A DNA stretch of 64,000 bases from Epiperipatus broadwayi (taxonomy: Eukaryota > Onychophora > Udeonychophora > Euonychophora > Peripatidae), in assembly GCA_028023455.1 (NCBI GenBank), contig JAQFVV010000036.1:7375576-7439575 (forward strand), written 5' to 3'. This document shows positions 21,547 to 33,498 of the stretch, in pieces. The notes beneath the pieces are model-generated. The model searched no databases and had not been told where the DNA came from. It saw only the letters and a program-made list of their open reading frames with translations. A program made the position numbers and the translations under genes. Position 1 is the stretch's first letter; every line of letters begins with the position of its first letter.

Positions 21547-23173
21547 TAAACTATTTTCTATTGTAATCTGATATACTTTATCTAACGCTGAAATTAAAGC
21601 TAAAATTATTAATCTTACAAAAAATTTAAGATGAAAAAATTAATACATTTTGTTAAAAAAGTATATAAAATAACATTATAAAAATTAATAAAAATAATGT
21701 ATGAAGAAGTTGAAAATAATTTGAAATAGGAAATTGTTGACTTTGGAGTATATGCTATAAATAATTGCTTCTAATGGTCGGTCATTTCATTTTATATGAA
21801 AGCTTTGATAGTTGTGAGGCCACAAAAAAAAATTATAAAAAATTATTAAAGTATGGAAATACAAGGTTTTTTTTATTTTAATCTAAAATATCCATTGTTT
21901 TGAGCATATATCTCTATAGTAATATTTCTACCAAGATGAAGTGTTTGTAAAACTCAAGTCAGGTGTTAAGAAAAACTCATTAACCTGTTTAATGTGCTAT
22001 TACTAACAGTTGAATGTATTTGGAATATTTAAATAAAAGTTAAATTTTTCTAAAGACATTCAATACTCATATTAGATGATGGAAATAGTCCAATATAAAA
22101 ACATGTGGGAAGTAATGTTCAAATCAATCACAATTTACACATTTTGCAATTTATTTTTGACATCGCTTTTTATTGTATGTGATCAAAGGTTTTATTATTC
22201 GTTGTTACTTTTAGCTAAAAAAGTTTACTGTATTTTTTTTATTATTGAAGTGAAACTTTTGCCTTAATCTAGGAAGACATCTTGTTTTCATTACGTCACT
22301 TTATGCCTACAAATAAATGTTTATTTTTCGGAGTACAGTACTGAATACAAGTTGGTGATCACTATGAAAAATCCACAAGGAAAGGATAGAAGTATGAAGA
22401 GCCCAAGAATAATTGTGACTGAAGATTTCATTGCAATAACTTACTATGAACAATTTTTTTAAGCCATTAAAACATCACATGAATACCATTTTCAATATTT
22501 ACAATTTACATTAACTCTACTTCGACGAAAAAATAATTTTATTCATTGAATCCTACTCAGCTTTAATTAAAGGAATCCAGAGTGTTCCATAATACTTATT
22601 TGTATTTAAGAACCAAATACTTTACACCCCCCCAATTAGATACTAATGTTCTGTTTCAGTTATACGGGAACAAGTCACGCTTTGAACAAAGAATTTGCCT
22701 TTTTTAATTAACATATAAAAGAATTAAATAAAGTTTAAACGTAATTTTTTTTCCCATTAACTGCTTGCTAAAATATAATAGGTTTTAATGTAAACAATAT
22801 TTGGTAGACATTAACTTAACAGGTCACGACAAAATTTTATAGTTCAAATTTTTTTCACCAGAGTATTTTTTGACGAATTATTTAAAAATTTGTTGTTAAA
22901 TATCAAATACGCGGTGGCATAAAATTATATTATAAAAAAATAATTAATAACAAACAATTGTATTATAAAAAATATCTGATAAAAAATAATTTATTAAAAT
23001 AATAACAAAATAAATGGCCCGGATATTACGCAGTCAATATTTTACGCATATTCCGTAATAAGTTCATTCATAATTATTGCCCATTGTAGTTTTCGTTTAT
23101 AAATCGACAAGAAACACTCTGGTGAGAAAGATTTGAAACAAAAATTAGAATTTTGTCGTGACTTAGGCCGGAT
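21547..23173. other. AT-rich stretch, no gene seen
   Basis: One HHR-A outer-end fragment lies at about 22459-22500. The segment 22270-22310 shares aggaagacatcttg then ttacgtca with 47640-47665. Nothing else is recognised. Confidence 0.4.
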
Positions 23174-23350
23174 GATGCAGTGCTCTCAGATCCAAGGCTC
23201 CTCACTGACAAAAGCCACAAGCTAGAAACTAGTTTGGGGATGTTGGATGAGTAGGCACTAGGTAGGGATTTTATGCACAAGGCTTCTGGCATCCATTGAT
23301 TACTCTGGCTTGCACTGAGTGGCACTACTGTATGGAGAGTTTTGCCTGTT
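23174..23350 (+). repeat. HHR-A copy, 5'-truncated
   Basis: The copy begins just before the ribozyme (tgcagtgctctcagatcc) and runs to the family 3' block (ttttgcctgttttt). The core reads CTGACAA and the cleavage site TAGTT, so it is inactive. Confidence 0.75.
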
Positions 23351-23440
23351 TTTATTTAACAATAGTACTAAATGCTAGACTAATTTTCCTTTTAACTCTT
23401 TAAATCAGTGTTTCTAAGTGATATTTCCATTATTATTTTC

Positions 23441-23520
23441 ACACTTCTAACTGTAAACATATCTTTTTCATTCATACTTCACACTTCTAACTGTAAACAT
23501 ATCTTTTTCATTCATACTTC
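23441..23520. repeat. Tandem duplication of 40 bp
   Basis: Two identical 40-bp units (23441-23480 and 23481-23520), starting acacttctaactgtaaacat. It appears to be a recent simple duplication. Confidence 0.9.
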
Positions 23521-24023
23521 AAAAACTCTATTTTTGTCTATATATCGCAAATTAATTCATTTAATATCTTATTGCCATTCATAATCTTTTACATGAATGT
23601 AGTGAAAGTAATGTTTGCAGTACTATCTAATGTACATTTATTATTCGTTTTTATTTTATTTTAGTATAGACCATCCTTTTGCAATAAGTGCCGCTACAAT
23701 AATTCACAAAAAACATAATTACTGACTTAATATAGGTGAATTAAAAAAGTTGTTTGTTTACAGAAATATTTAATTTAAAATATATTACAAACAACTAAGA
23801 ATATGATGGCAGCAATAAAAGAATTGCTTTGGCAAAAGATACCTTGGTGAAGATCATAATGACATGAAATCTAGTTTTGATTCACTAATTTACCAGATAG
23901 TATCCTTAAACTAACCTATAATGGTGATAGTGCAAGTATGATAGTGAGTTGGTTAAAGACTATTGAGAATAAGATTGGATATAAAATATAAAGTGATGAA
24001 AGGAGATTAGAAAATTCTTTTTT

Positions 24024-24520
24024 AAAACAGGCAAAACTCTCTATACGTATTGCCACTCAGTACAAGTCAGAGTAATCAATGGAGACCAGAAGGCTTGTGC
24101 CTGGTAGAATAGTGGTGGCTATGGTTATCAAAGAACCAAAGACACCAAAATGTATGGGTACTGAACTGAGTTCAGACCTATATAAACTTGGATTGAAAAT
24201 TTTATGGTGTTTTCAATTTAAGTCTCATAGTTTGTAGTTGAGATAAAAGGTGGCTGCTGGAGAGTTGCATTAGATCCTAAGATCTAGCTGCAGTGCTCTC
24301 AGATCCAAGGCTCCTCACTGACAAAGAACACAAGCCAGAAACTAGTCTGGGAATATTGAAAGAGTAGTCACTAGATGGGGATTTTATGCACAAGCCTTCT
24401 GGCATCTATTGATAAACTCTGGCTTGCACTGAGTGGCAATACGTATAGAGAGTTTTGCCTGTTTTAATAACAGTTAAGAGCAAGCATAAGAAATTGTGAT
24501 CATGTGATGTTTATTGGCTT
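24024..24520 (+). mobile_element. Full-length HHR-A insertion with 13-bp target duplication
   Basis: The target duplication aaaattctttttt stands at 24011-24023 and 24521-24533. The element starts aaaacaggcaaaactc and ends gatgtttattggctt. The first ~78 bp are an inverted copy of the block ending in gttttgcctgtttt, so the 5' end folds back on the 3' part. The body contains aatgtatgggtactgaac and agataaaaggtggctgctgg, then the ribozyme region near 24310-24350 (core CTGACAA, GAAAC and TAGTC intact). No protein is encoded. It is the best-bounded copy of the family here. Confidence 0.85.
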
Positions 24521-24533
24521 AAAATTCTTTTTT

Positions 24534-26539
24534 TACAAGTTTAATGTGATAAGTATGATTTAATGTCTGATAAAATTAATTTCAAAAAAAGTGCTCCAAC
24601 ATTTTTTTATTTAAAATGATACAAACATTAATATTGCCACATAAGTTTATGTTATGTAGATTCCTTTCCAAATTATAGTTTGTTTTAAACATTTAGTTTT
24701 CATATCAAATTCCTTAAGTTATTGACAACAAATAATGTTGTTTGTCATATCATTATACATGTGTACAATATGAATGAACTTCAATAATCAATTAGCTATC
24801 TTAAACACAGTTGCTACCTTTTTTAATTAATTGACTCAGATAATCTGAATTAATTGATAAAAGCAATGTAAACCATCTCTTATTCATGATAGTTCTCATG
24901 ATTTCCAGCAACAAAAATCATATCTATATTATTTCTTGAATATTTAAACCATCATTGAGTCTCTGAATAATCACGCATCTATAACTGAAAACAACCTATA
25001 TAGTCAAATGTTCTTTTGTTGTAATGGGTAATAATTAAATTCTACAAAATAAAGTAGTCTCTTAAGCAACCTTAACATCAGAGGCCAGCAAAGTCACTCC
25101 ATATGTTCCTAAAATTATACCAATAGTTTGAAGTTAATATACCAACGTAAATTAAATTTTCTCTAAATATACTGTAATGATCCACAACTTTTTTATTATC
25201 ATTATAAAAAACATTATCAGAAAAGTTATCTATCCAAATCTAAATGAGAAAACTGGATAGACAGATCATTAATGTATTCATCTTATTTTTGACCATTTAT
25301 TTAAAAGATGATCAAAATATGAAATGGTGATCATGTGATGTTTAGTGGTTTAAGACTTCAAGTGTTTAAAATATAAACATTATCATTTAAAAAATGCCTT
25401 CCACTGCTTTAATAATACCAGGTTGTTAATGAGTTCGTATAATTAAAAAAATCTATAATGATCATGATTAGTAAATGATTATTTTCTTTGAATCTTAATC
25501 CAATAATTAATAAAGTGCGTTGCATGTGACATCCAAATTTTAGAAATGAAAATTGAGCTGCAAACCAGATGTTGAACTCATCAGTCCACTATTAAATTAA
25601 TATGTGAAGAACACAATATTGTTGTCAATCAATGAACTTCGGCATTAAATTACCATTTAGTCAAACTGAAAATATCAAGTTTCTTTTTGATCAAATCACT
25701 AATGACAGTCATTTCCAGAAAACTAATCAAAATTATCTTCAATCAAGACCATACTTATTTCTATCTTCCAAAGTATTTTTAAATTATTTCTTATATCTTA
25801 AAACATGCCTAAAATCCATTTAAACTTAATACAAGTTAAAAGTACTGAAATATTTTCAGTATCACCAAAACTTTAATTTTATGTAATCTTGATTTCTTTT
25901 AAGTTCCAATTCCTAATTATAATTTCTAAGATGCTATTGTTTGAACATAGATACATACGTTTCTTGCAGAAATTAATTTATCTAGACAAAGTGTTTGTAA
26001 TAGAATCCATATATTGTCAAAATTCAATAACAGATTGCAAGTTCGCAGGGTCAACATTAATTTCACTAAATTTAGAATATCAATTACAATCTGAACTTTC
26101 CGATTGTAATTTTGGTGCAGAACCACTGACATATTGACAACAGACATACCACATTATTATGACTTCGGGAAGAAAGTGCCAGCAAACAAATTCTTCTCTA
26201 CTCACACATGTAACAATGCTTCAATCCACTGGTGAGAATAGCTTGGTGCATTTTATATTTCCCTCAAAAAGAATAAAATCAGTTTATAGGAAACTGTTTT
26301 TCAAGGTCACATACAATACCAGGCAAAAGAAGATGAAGACAACAGACGTACGACCCAAGACATGCACTTTCTGATGTGTTTACTTTTTATACTCCCTCCC
26401 TGATTTTAGTCTGCAGTGCACACCTGTTTACACCTTTTTAACTTGGACCAAATTTAATGTATTTTAGTTTCCAAAGTCACCTTTCCCCCCTTTATACAGC
26501 ATATAATATCAAACCTCCACTCTTTTACACTTTTAGCAA
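24534..26539. other. AT-rich stretch, no gene seen
   Basis: A 33-bp HHR-A 3' fragment lies at 25320-25353 (gtgatcatgtgatgtttagtgg). Overlapping short frames on both strands near 25630-26374 show no domain. No promoter or splice signal can be assigned. Confidence 0.4.
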
Positions 26540-28952
26540 AATATATTTATTAATTTGATAACAGTTTCGACTGTTCCCAGCAGTCTTCGTCAGATCTACA
26601 AATTTAAACATTACATAAATACAATCATATTTTATAAATTTATACATATAATTTTACAATTTATCTATTTTTACATTATATTCTATTCAATAATTTAATT
26701 GTTTTAGCCTTAATATTATTTTATTTTACTATTATTTTTACTTTTTATTATTTATTATTATTACTAGTATATTTATTTTTATACCCTTTCTATTATATTT
26801 TACTATATTAATAAATCACTTTTCACACTTTACTATTATATTAACTCCTATCCAATATATATTTTTTATTTTATAATCTTACAATTTAATCCACTAATTA
26901 TTTTACCTTACCCAACCCATTAAATTTTTCTTTTCTACATAATCTTACTGTAACATTTTTTAATTTTTATAAATCAAAACATAATTAAATACATAATTAC
27001 TTTCATATTACTATCAAATCTCTTTATATCATAATTTATTTCAATTCTTCCATTTCTTATTTCATTTTTAAATTTTGATGTTACTATAAATATTTCCAAC
27101 CTTCATTAACTTTTACCCAATTATAATATCTTATTTTTTATCTAATTTTATCTCTACCTTCTCCTTCACTCCTTATTTATATATCTTTTAATTCTATTTT
27201 TTATCTAACCCTACCTATTTATAATTTTAATTTAAATTCTTACCTTATTTCTCACTCCTTTACTTCCTCCATTTTTCTATCCCATAATCCTTTCTACCTC
27301 CTTACTCTTTTTTTTATAATATAGCTCCCTCTATTATACATCAAACACACTAACTATCCATAACTTTATACTTTACTATTCCTTTATAGATATAATAAAC
27401 ATCTCCATACTTCCTCTTCATCTTTATACTAAAATTGTCCTTAAACCATTTTCTCTATTAATATTTGGCTTTATCTATTTTATTAAAATTGCCTCCCTTA
27501 TCTTTTTATCTCTTCTATTTGCAAAACTTATTATTCTAACATCCTCTCTCTCTCACTAACTCATGACCTGTCTCCAAAGAATGCAAATATACTGGTGATC
27601 CTCTATCATATCTATGTTGCTTTAACCTTGTATATATTGAATTCCTCATTTCACCTACATACTTACTTACAATTCCTTTATCCTTACATTTTCTACAATT
27701 TATTTCATAAACTCCATTAATATATTTCTTTTCCCCACTTGTATACCTACCATCTAATATATCCGTTATATTTTTCTTTCTTTTATTTACCACTTTATAA
27801 TTAATCTTCTTAAAAACTTTACTAATTTTTCTAATACTATTATTAATTCCCTTCACTATACTACCATCATTAACCTTTATCCCTATATAATCCTTCCTCT
27901 CCTATCCTTTGATTTCTTCTTTCCTTCTCCCTCTTTTTTATACCTCTCTTCCACTTTTTTATATTCTTTTTTACTACCTCTTCTGGATACCCATTTTCAT
28001 TAAAATCCTTTATCCTATCAATTTCTCTATCATACTCATCTCCTTCATCACAATAATACTTTGCCCTGTATACTTTAGAACTTATAACACTAACCTTATG
28101 CCTTACATCCATATTTGAACCCCACCCCACTCCATTTTTACCACCCATTTTTTTATACACTCCAGTTTTTATTTCAGATATTTCCCTTATAATCTTTCTT
28201 TATCTCTATATCTAAATATGGCAATCTATTATCTTTTTCCCATTCTGTTACAAATTTTATGTTCTTATCTAATTTATTTATATTATCTACAAATTTTTTA
28301 ATTTGCCTTTCACTTCTATTAAATATCAACAGAAAATCATCCTCATACCTTTTTATTATTATTGGTGCATTCTCATCCTTTATCAATCCTTCTTCCATAT
28401 CCTGTATATAGATTTCACTCAGTACTCCACTCAATGCATCTCCTATCAACAATCCTTCCTTCTGCTTTTATAAATTCCCATTAAATTCAAATGTTATATT
28501 TTTACAGCATGCCATTAAATCTTTTACTATCTCTATAGGTATATCTATTTCTTTTTTCTTATCCTCTTTATATTTATTAATTGCCAAATAAATTGCTTTA
28601 TCAACATCCATATTCGTATACATAGATACTACATCCACCTTGATCATCGTCAACCTATATTTAATATATTCTTTTACTTTTTCTGCCTAATTTCACTAAC
28701 CAATTCTCTATTATTCTTTATATAAGTTTTACTATTTCTATCCACATATTTCAAAAACATCCCTGCTACCCATTTCGATACCCTATCATAATATGATCCC
28801 TTTCCATTAATGACTGGTCTTAATGGGATACCCTCTTTATTAATTTTTGGTTCCCCATATTTCCTCGCCACCTCACAATCTTTACTAACTAAATTTTCTA
28901 ATATTCCCCTATTTTGGTGGCCATCTTTAATTACAGCGTAAGAATGCCGCAA
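26540..28952 (-). mobile_element. Penelope-like retroelement, decayed
   Basis: Reading leftward on the minus strand, 28952-28674 carries YGEPKINKEGIPLRPVI, a Penelope-type reverse transcriptase motif. 28653-28468 has DVVSMYTNMDVDKAI. 28452-28174 has GLLIGDALSGVLSEIYI and the catalytic-type YEDDFLL (usually YxDD). 28160-27870 is the linker. 27856-27536 is a GIY-YIG endonuclease-like domain (GVYEI, KYVGEM, IYTRLKQHR, HSLETGHEL). REAIL-type sequence follows near 27490. At least three frame changes and a stop near 28466 break the frame, so this copy is inactive. The minus strand is purine-rich throughout. The 3' end near 26565-26593 has an HHR-like core. Confidence 0.85.
26565..26593 (-). ncRNA. 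Hammerhead-like core at the 3' end of the Penelope-like element
   Basis: The minus strand gives CTGACGA (26587-26593), one unpaired A, a perfect 5-bp stem II GACTG/CAGTC, then GAAA (26565-26568). Stems I and III are not convincing with the flanks present. Penelope-like elements are known to carry hammerhead ribozymes in their terminal repeats, so position and core fit, but this copy is probably decayed. Confidence 0.5.
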
Positions 28953-29048
28953 TTTTAACTTTAAGTAATGGCAATTGTTTTACGATAAGAATTTACATTC
29001 TTATCTTTATAAAAATTAAAGATTTTAAAAGTTCTCATTCGATAATTT

Positions 29049-29494
29049 AATATACAAAATTAACAAAGCGTATGACACACTTGAATGTGAAGCTATCAAG
29101 ATACACAGAAATTATTACACGCTAAGCGCTTTCGAGGCCTTTTGCCTCATATTCATAGCGGTACTGTGTTCTGCAGCTCACAGTACTGCTATGAATATGA
29201 GGCAAAAGGCCTCGAAAGCGCTTAGCATGTAATAATTTCTGTGTATCTTGATAGCTTCACGTTCAAGTGTGCAGCTCACAGTACCGCTATGAATATGAGG
29301 CAAAAGGCCTCGAAAGTGCTTAGCGTGTAATAATTTCTGTGTATCTTGATAGCTTCACATTCAAGTGTGCAGCTCACAGTACCGCTATGAATATGAGGCA
29401 AAAGGCCTCGAAAGCGCTTAGCGTGTAATAATTTCTGTGTATCTTGATAGCTTCACATTCAAGTGTGTCATACGCTTTGTTAATTTTGTATATT
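29049..29494. repeat. Inverted plus tandem array, 98-bp unit, three direct copies and one inverted
   Basis: Direct units start at 29174, 29272 and 29370, exactly 98 bp apart. An inverted copy with its flank spans 29049-29166, and the matching outer flank ends at 29494. Each unit holds GAGGC-aaaag-GCCTC followed by GAAA, and a CTATGA where a ribozyme core CTGATGA would stand, plus CACAG/CTGTG at the outside. The array lies 97 bp upstream of the Penelope-like coding region and may be its 5' terminal repeat. Confidence 0.75.
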
Positions 29495-30170
29495 CTTATC
29501 TTTAGCAAAAATCAACAGTAACATTGTTATTTTTTATTTCTTTAACTAAAAAAATATAATCTACGTTATCTAAAATAAATCAGGTTGTATTTACAAAATA
29601 CTATACTTTCTTTTCCAGGAATTTAATAATTTTAATTCTAAATTACCATTGCAGATTTTATCACAAATACGGTAACAATAGTTAATTTCATATATGAAGA
29701 TTAAAGACGTCACCCATACCCCCAAATGATGGCTTAAATATGTTTTGTAAGAGCGATTCCAAAAAGTTTAAGAATAAAATTTTTATAGTATAATGTGTGA
29801 AATTATTATTTTATTTTTAATCTGTTTATAATTATATTATTGAGGCATACTATTACATCATGGCAGTAAAGTTATCAGCAGTAGAAAATCTCAAACCAGG
29901 CAAATAAACTATTAATGTTAAGTAATCCAATTGTTCACCAATTCGCTGAAGACACACTCGTTTCAAAAAAATAGGAAAAGCATCTCTTATTGACTATGTT
30001 CAAGCAACAGATGTATAATGTGTTCTAGTAATAACATAACTGGTTCAATCTCCATGCTGCCTATACCACAATCCTTGAATCTATGCATGTGTTGCGTAAT
30101 CACATACTTTAGCTATTTATCACAAAACTTTTAAGGTATTCATGTGTCTGATACTGACTTCTGACATGAT
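29495..30170. other. AT-rich stretch, no gene seen
   Basis: Nothing is recognised here. The left part may include the decayed remainder of the mariner fragment that ends at 30174. Confidence 0.35.
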
Positions 30171-30173
30171 GTG

Positions 30174-30398
30174 TCATTGTGTTTTATATCTTGGAAAGTC
30201 AACTTCAATGCTCTTCCTCTGATCATGGAATCGAGCAAAACACTTGAAAATATTCTTAGGAATCATGATTTTACTGTTGTACACAGATTGAATCATTTCA
30301 AACATTTCAGTAGCACTTCTGTCCAATTTGCAACAAAATTTAACGTTATATGTTGTTTTATTGTAGTTTAACGTACAAAACATACTACCACATTTCAT
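30174..30398 (-). pseudogene. Mariner-family transposase N-terminal fragment
   Basis: The minus strand encodes VKFCCKLDRSATEMFEMIQ, then YNSK, then FKCFARFHDQRKSIEVD. This matches the helix-turn-helix start of mariner-type transposases (IKFC.KLGKSATETFEM, then a W/FHARF-type segment followed by ESIEDD). The DDD/DDE catalytic part is not seen downstream and no terminal inverted repeats were found. It is a truncated relic. Confidence 0.65.
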
Positions 30399-31664
30399 GT
30401 TATAACAAGTGATCCATGCATGCTATGCTTTAAAACTTTTGTGATGAATAGCTATGCTGTGCCACTATGTAAAACATGCATAAAATCAGAAGTAGCACTA
30501 CAGGCAGTTTGGGGACAACTGGTTTTTGTTAACCCTTTCATTAAAGTGCAATCTATAATGCTCAATACTGATTTAATTAACATCCATAAAGAGTTAAGTA
30601 AAGATGCATATAATATTACCTAAGAATCATGACATTCATTTTTTTAAGATGTAATTGGTTCATATTATTTTATCGAAATTAATTCAGAAACTATATTTTG
30701 ATAAAGTAGTAAATTTTTTTACGTTTCAATTCATGACATGCAACTAGAAATTCTGGTAGGGTTTCACTGCAGCACAGTGGGGTTTTATTTATCTTTGAAA
30801 AATGGATAGGATGATGCCCAATTGAATGGCTGCTCAGATCTCTAAACCTGAGTTATTTGCATTTCTATTTACAAGAATGTTTTACAATTAGTGGCTTATA
30901 TTAATAAATAAAACATGCAACAGTTTTGTGTTTTCTGAATTAGAGAAAACACACTCATCAATGAAAACGTTACAATTTCTGAATAATTAAATAAATATTT
31001 TATAATTAACCAACTCTTTTAAGAATTTTTATTTTCTATTATGAACTTCATATGGGATTGACATATTTTAAAATAATACAAAATATGTATTCTGAAAAAA
31101 TTCAAGATACATCATTATCAAGTTTAATAATTTATTTTAAAAAATAGTCACACGATAAGGAACAATAAGCCAGTAATTGCCACCAGGGTTCTAATTCAAC
31201 AAGTTTTTTTTTCATCCTTAAATTATTGCATTAAAAAACGGGCTTTCCCAATCCATTACTAAAAGTAGAGATAGCAACACTAATCTTCAGCTAATCCTCT
31301 TTCAGATGATGAAACTTCTAGAATTATCTCATACATACCATAGTATGGAATATAATGAGTTTTGCAAACAAAGATTTTAAATCCAAACTAGTATCTATTT
31401 ACAGCTGTCATAGATTAAAAAAGAAGTTTTTTGAACTTCTTCCGGAGAACTTTTTTTTAAATTTTCAGTTTTGGACAAGGAATCTTACTTCAAAATATTA
31501 GTCACCATCATGAGTAAGGAAATAAGTTAATTGACAATACAATTATGTACATATGTATTTCTACTTGCATTAATAAAAGCCAGTTAAATAAAAACTAGGT
31601 CATGGATGCAGGAACATCTGATGTTCATGGTTATTAATTCTTAGATTAATAGTTGATAAACAAT
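30399..31664. other. AT-rich stretch, no gene seen
   Basis: A 67-codon frame at 30420-30623 has no recognised domain. The rest is low-complexity AT-rich sequence. Confidence 0.35.
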
Positions 31665-31902
31665 TAAAACAGGCAAAGATCTAGGTGCAGTGCTCTCAGA
31701 TCCAAGGCTCCTCATTGACGAAAGCCACAGGCTAGAAACTAGTCTGGAGATATTGGATGAGTAGGCACTAGATAGGAATTTTATGCACAAGCCTTCTGGT
31801 ATCCATTGATTACTGTGGCTTGCATTGAGTGGCACAACTGTATGGAGAGTTTTAATAACAGTTATGAGCAAGCAAAACAAATAGTGATCATGTGATGTTA
31901 GT
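31665..31902 (+). repeat. HHR-A copy, internally deleted
   Basis: The 5' block aaaacaggcaaa joins directly to gatctaggtgcag, deleting the body. The ribozyme region follows, with core TTGACGA instead of CTGACGA (first core C changed), GAAAC and TAGTC intact. The 3' end to gtgatcatgtgatg is present. Confidence 0.75.
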
Positions 31903-32059
31903 GATAAACAATTCTGTTTATAAAGTACAATAAGTGTACTTATGGTAAAGTTTATATTTTGTTTTTGTTAATATCTAAACACAAACATGAACCATAATGA
32001 TTTTATTTTTTCTTAAAGTGCAACAGCAACTTAAAATTTCCGAAATGTCTATTGTGAAG

Positions 32060-32065
32060 TTTATT
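32060..32065 (-). promoter_or_regulatory. Candidate polyadenylation signal AATAAA
   Basis: AATAAA on the minus strand, about 70 bp downstream of the zinc-finger stop codon. The AT-rich background makes chance occurrence likely, but spacing is suitable. Confidence 0.35.
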
Positions 32066-32131
32066 TCAGAATAACAATAAACTATCTACACATTAGAAGT
32101 AAACAATGTTCGAGGATTGCTCTAGATAAAT

Positions 32132-33310
32132 TCAGCCAAAAGAAAGTTCAAAATCCGCAGTTAATTGAATGACAATCTCATGACTAATGAAATGATTGCT
32201 TTCATGATTTTCCATGTCAATTTTATTAACAGCTTTATAATTACATAAGTGACATTTAAGTAATTCAGCAATGAAAGATTCTTCTATACGATAATCCTCA
32301 TGCTTTGTCAACTCAACGTTTTCAGCATTTACATGGTCATACAAATTGATAGGAAACAATAGTTTGGTTTCATGAATATTTCTTCTGTGACATGCTAAAT
32401 CGTCAAATGAGACAGTCTTGTAATGACACAAACTACACTTTAGAGGTTTTTTCTTTGTATGGTTACTTTCATGCTTTCTTAAAGTATTTTTATTCTCACA
32501 TTTGTAGTCACATAGAGAACACTGAAAAGATTTTTCACCTAAATGTAAACTTTCATGTAGTCTTAAAATACTTTTATGCCAAGTCTTAAATTCACAAAAA
32601 TTACAATAGAAAGGGTTTTCTCCGTTATGCATTTTTTCATGATTTTGTAAGTGTTGTCTTCTTGTAGCTTTGTACTCACAGACACTACAATTAAAAAGAT
32701 TTTCTCCCGTATGTAACTTTTTATGTATTGTTAAACTACTTTTAAAATAAGTACTGAATTCACAAAAGGTACAATGAAATGGTTTAACTCCAGTATGCTT
32801 TAATAGGTGATTTTTTAATGTACGTTTGTTATAAGTTTTATACTCACATAATGTACAGTGAAGAAGTTCTCCTCTATTTATATTATGTGTTTCTTCATGT
32901 TTTCTTAAACTATATTTATGACAAGTCTTGAATTCACAAAAAGTGCAGTGAAAAGTTTTTTCCTCCTTATGAACATTTTCATGATTTTTCAAATGGCTTT
33001 GCCTTGAACATTTATACTCACATAAATTACAATGAAAAGGTTTTTCTCCAGTATGTATCTTTATATGGCTTGATAAAGCACTCTGGAAAGAAGTATTGAA
33101 TTCACAATAATTGCAATGATATGGTTTTTCTCCTGTGTGTATCACTTCATGTCGTTTTAAGCAACTTTTAGTAGCGGTTTTATATTTGCATAAAGCACAC
33201 TGGAAAATTTTTTCTCCAGTATGTATTCTTACATGTGGTTTTAGATTACTTCTGTAATAAGTTTTGAAATCACAAAAAGGGCAGTGAAAAAGTTTTTCCT
33301 TTTTATGCAT
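32132..33310 (-). CDS. C2H2 zinc-finger protein, 12 fingers (start uncertain)
   Basis: A 392-codon open frame encodes ten consecutive C2H2 fingers, the first CPFCDFKTYYRSNLKPH and the fourth CNLCEYKCSRQSHLKNH, with TGEKPF-type linkers. An eleventh finger (CSLCHYKTVSFDDLACH) follows, then a spacer of about 50 residues, then a terminal finger CHLCNYKAVNKIDMENH and the tail FELSFG. Multi-finger proteins of this kind usually bind DNA in the nucleus, and targets cannot be read from sequence. The ATG at 33308-33310 sits inside the linker of a preceding broken finger, so the true start may be in an upstream exon. It is the intact paralogue of 5387-6790. It may be an exon of a longer gene or a gene losing its 5' part. 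Confidence 0.75.
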   Translation of the reverse strand: MHKKEKLFHCPFCDFKTYYRSNLKPHVRIHTGEKIFQCALCKYKTATKSCLKRHEVIHTGEKPYHCNYCEFNTSFQSALSSHIKIHTGEKPFHCNLCEYKCSRQSHLKNHENVHKEEKTFHCTFCEFKTCHKYSLRKHEETHNINRGELLHCTLCEYKTYNKRTLKNHLLKHTGVKPFHCTFCEFSTYFKSSLTIHKKLHTGENLFNCSVCEYKATRRQHLQNHEKMHNGENPFYCNFCEFKTWHKSILRLHESLHLGEKSFQCSLCDYKCENKNTLRKHESNHTKKKPLKCSLCHYKTVSFDDLACHRRNIHETKLLFPINLYDHVNAENVELTKHEDYRIEESFIAELLKCHLCNYKAVNKIDMENHESNHFISHEIVIQLTADFELSFG

Positions 33311-33379
33311 TCTTTTACATAGTTTAAAAATATATTGTACTGCAGCTTGTTAGATGGGTTGCATTCACAAAAATTACAT
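33308..33379 (-). pseudogene. Broken finger immediately upstream of the open frame
   Basis: Beginning at 33379 the minus strand reads CNFCECNPSNKLQYNIF, a finger start. The frame then shifts within a T/A run before the expected histidines, and in the shifted frame it enters the open frame through KRMHKKEKLF. This indicates that the array was once longer. Confidence 0.6.
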
Positions 33380-33414
33380 AATGAGCTTGCAATTTTGTGT
33401 AAATTAGTACATGA

Positions 33415-33498
33415 CTTATTAATTTATTTTTTTCAATCATGAATTTATAACAAGTACTTATTAATTTATTTTTTTCAATCATGAATTTATAACAAGTA
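33415..33498. repeat. Tandem duplication of 42 bp in the decayed upstream zinc-finger region
   Basis: Units 33415-33456 and 33457-33498 are identical. The length equals 14 codons, and the minus-strand translation (TCYKFMIEKNKLIS) resembles part of a decayed finger. A related sequence lies near 6900-6955 in the first locus. Confidence 0.85.

Noticed and set aside
25632-26374. Cluster of short overlapping frames on both strands.
   Set aside because: No domain, no codon bias I can see, and both strands are open by chance in AT-rich sequence.
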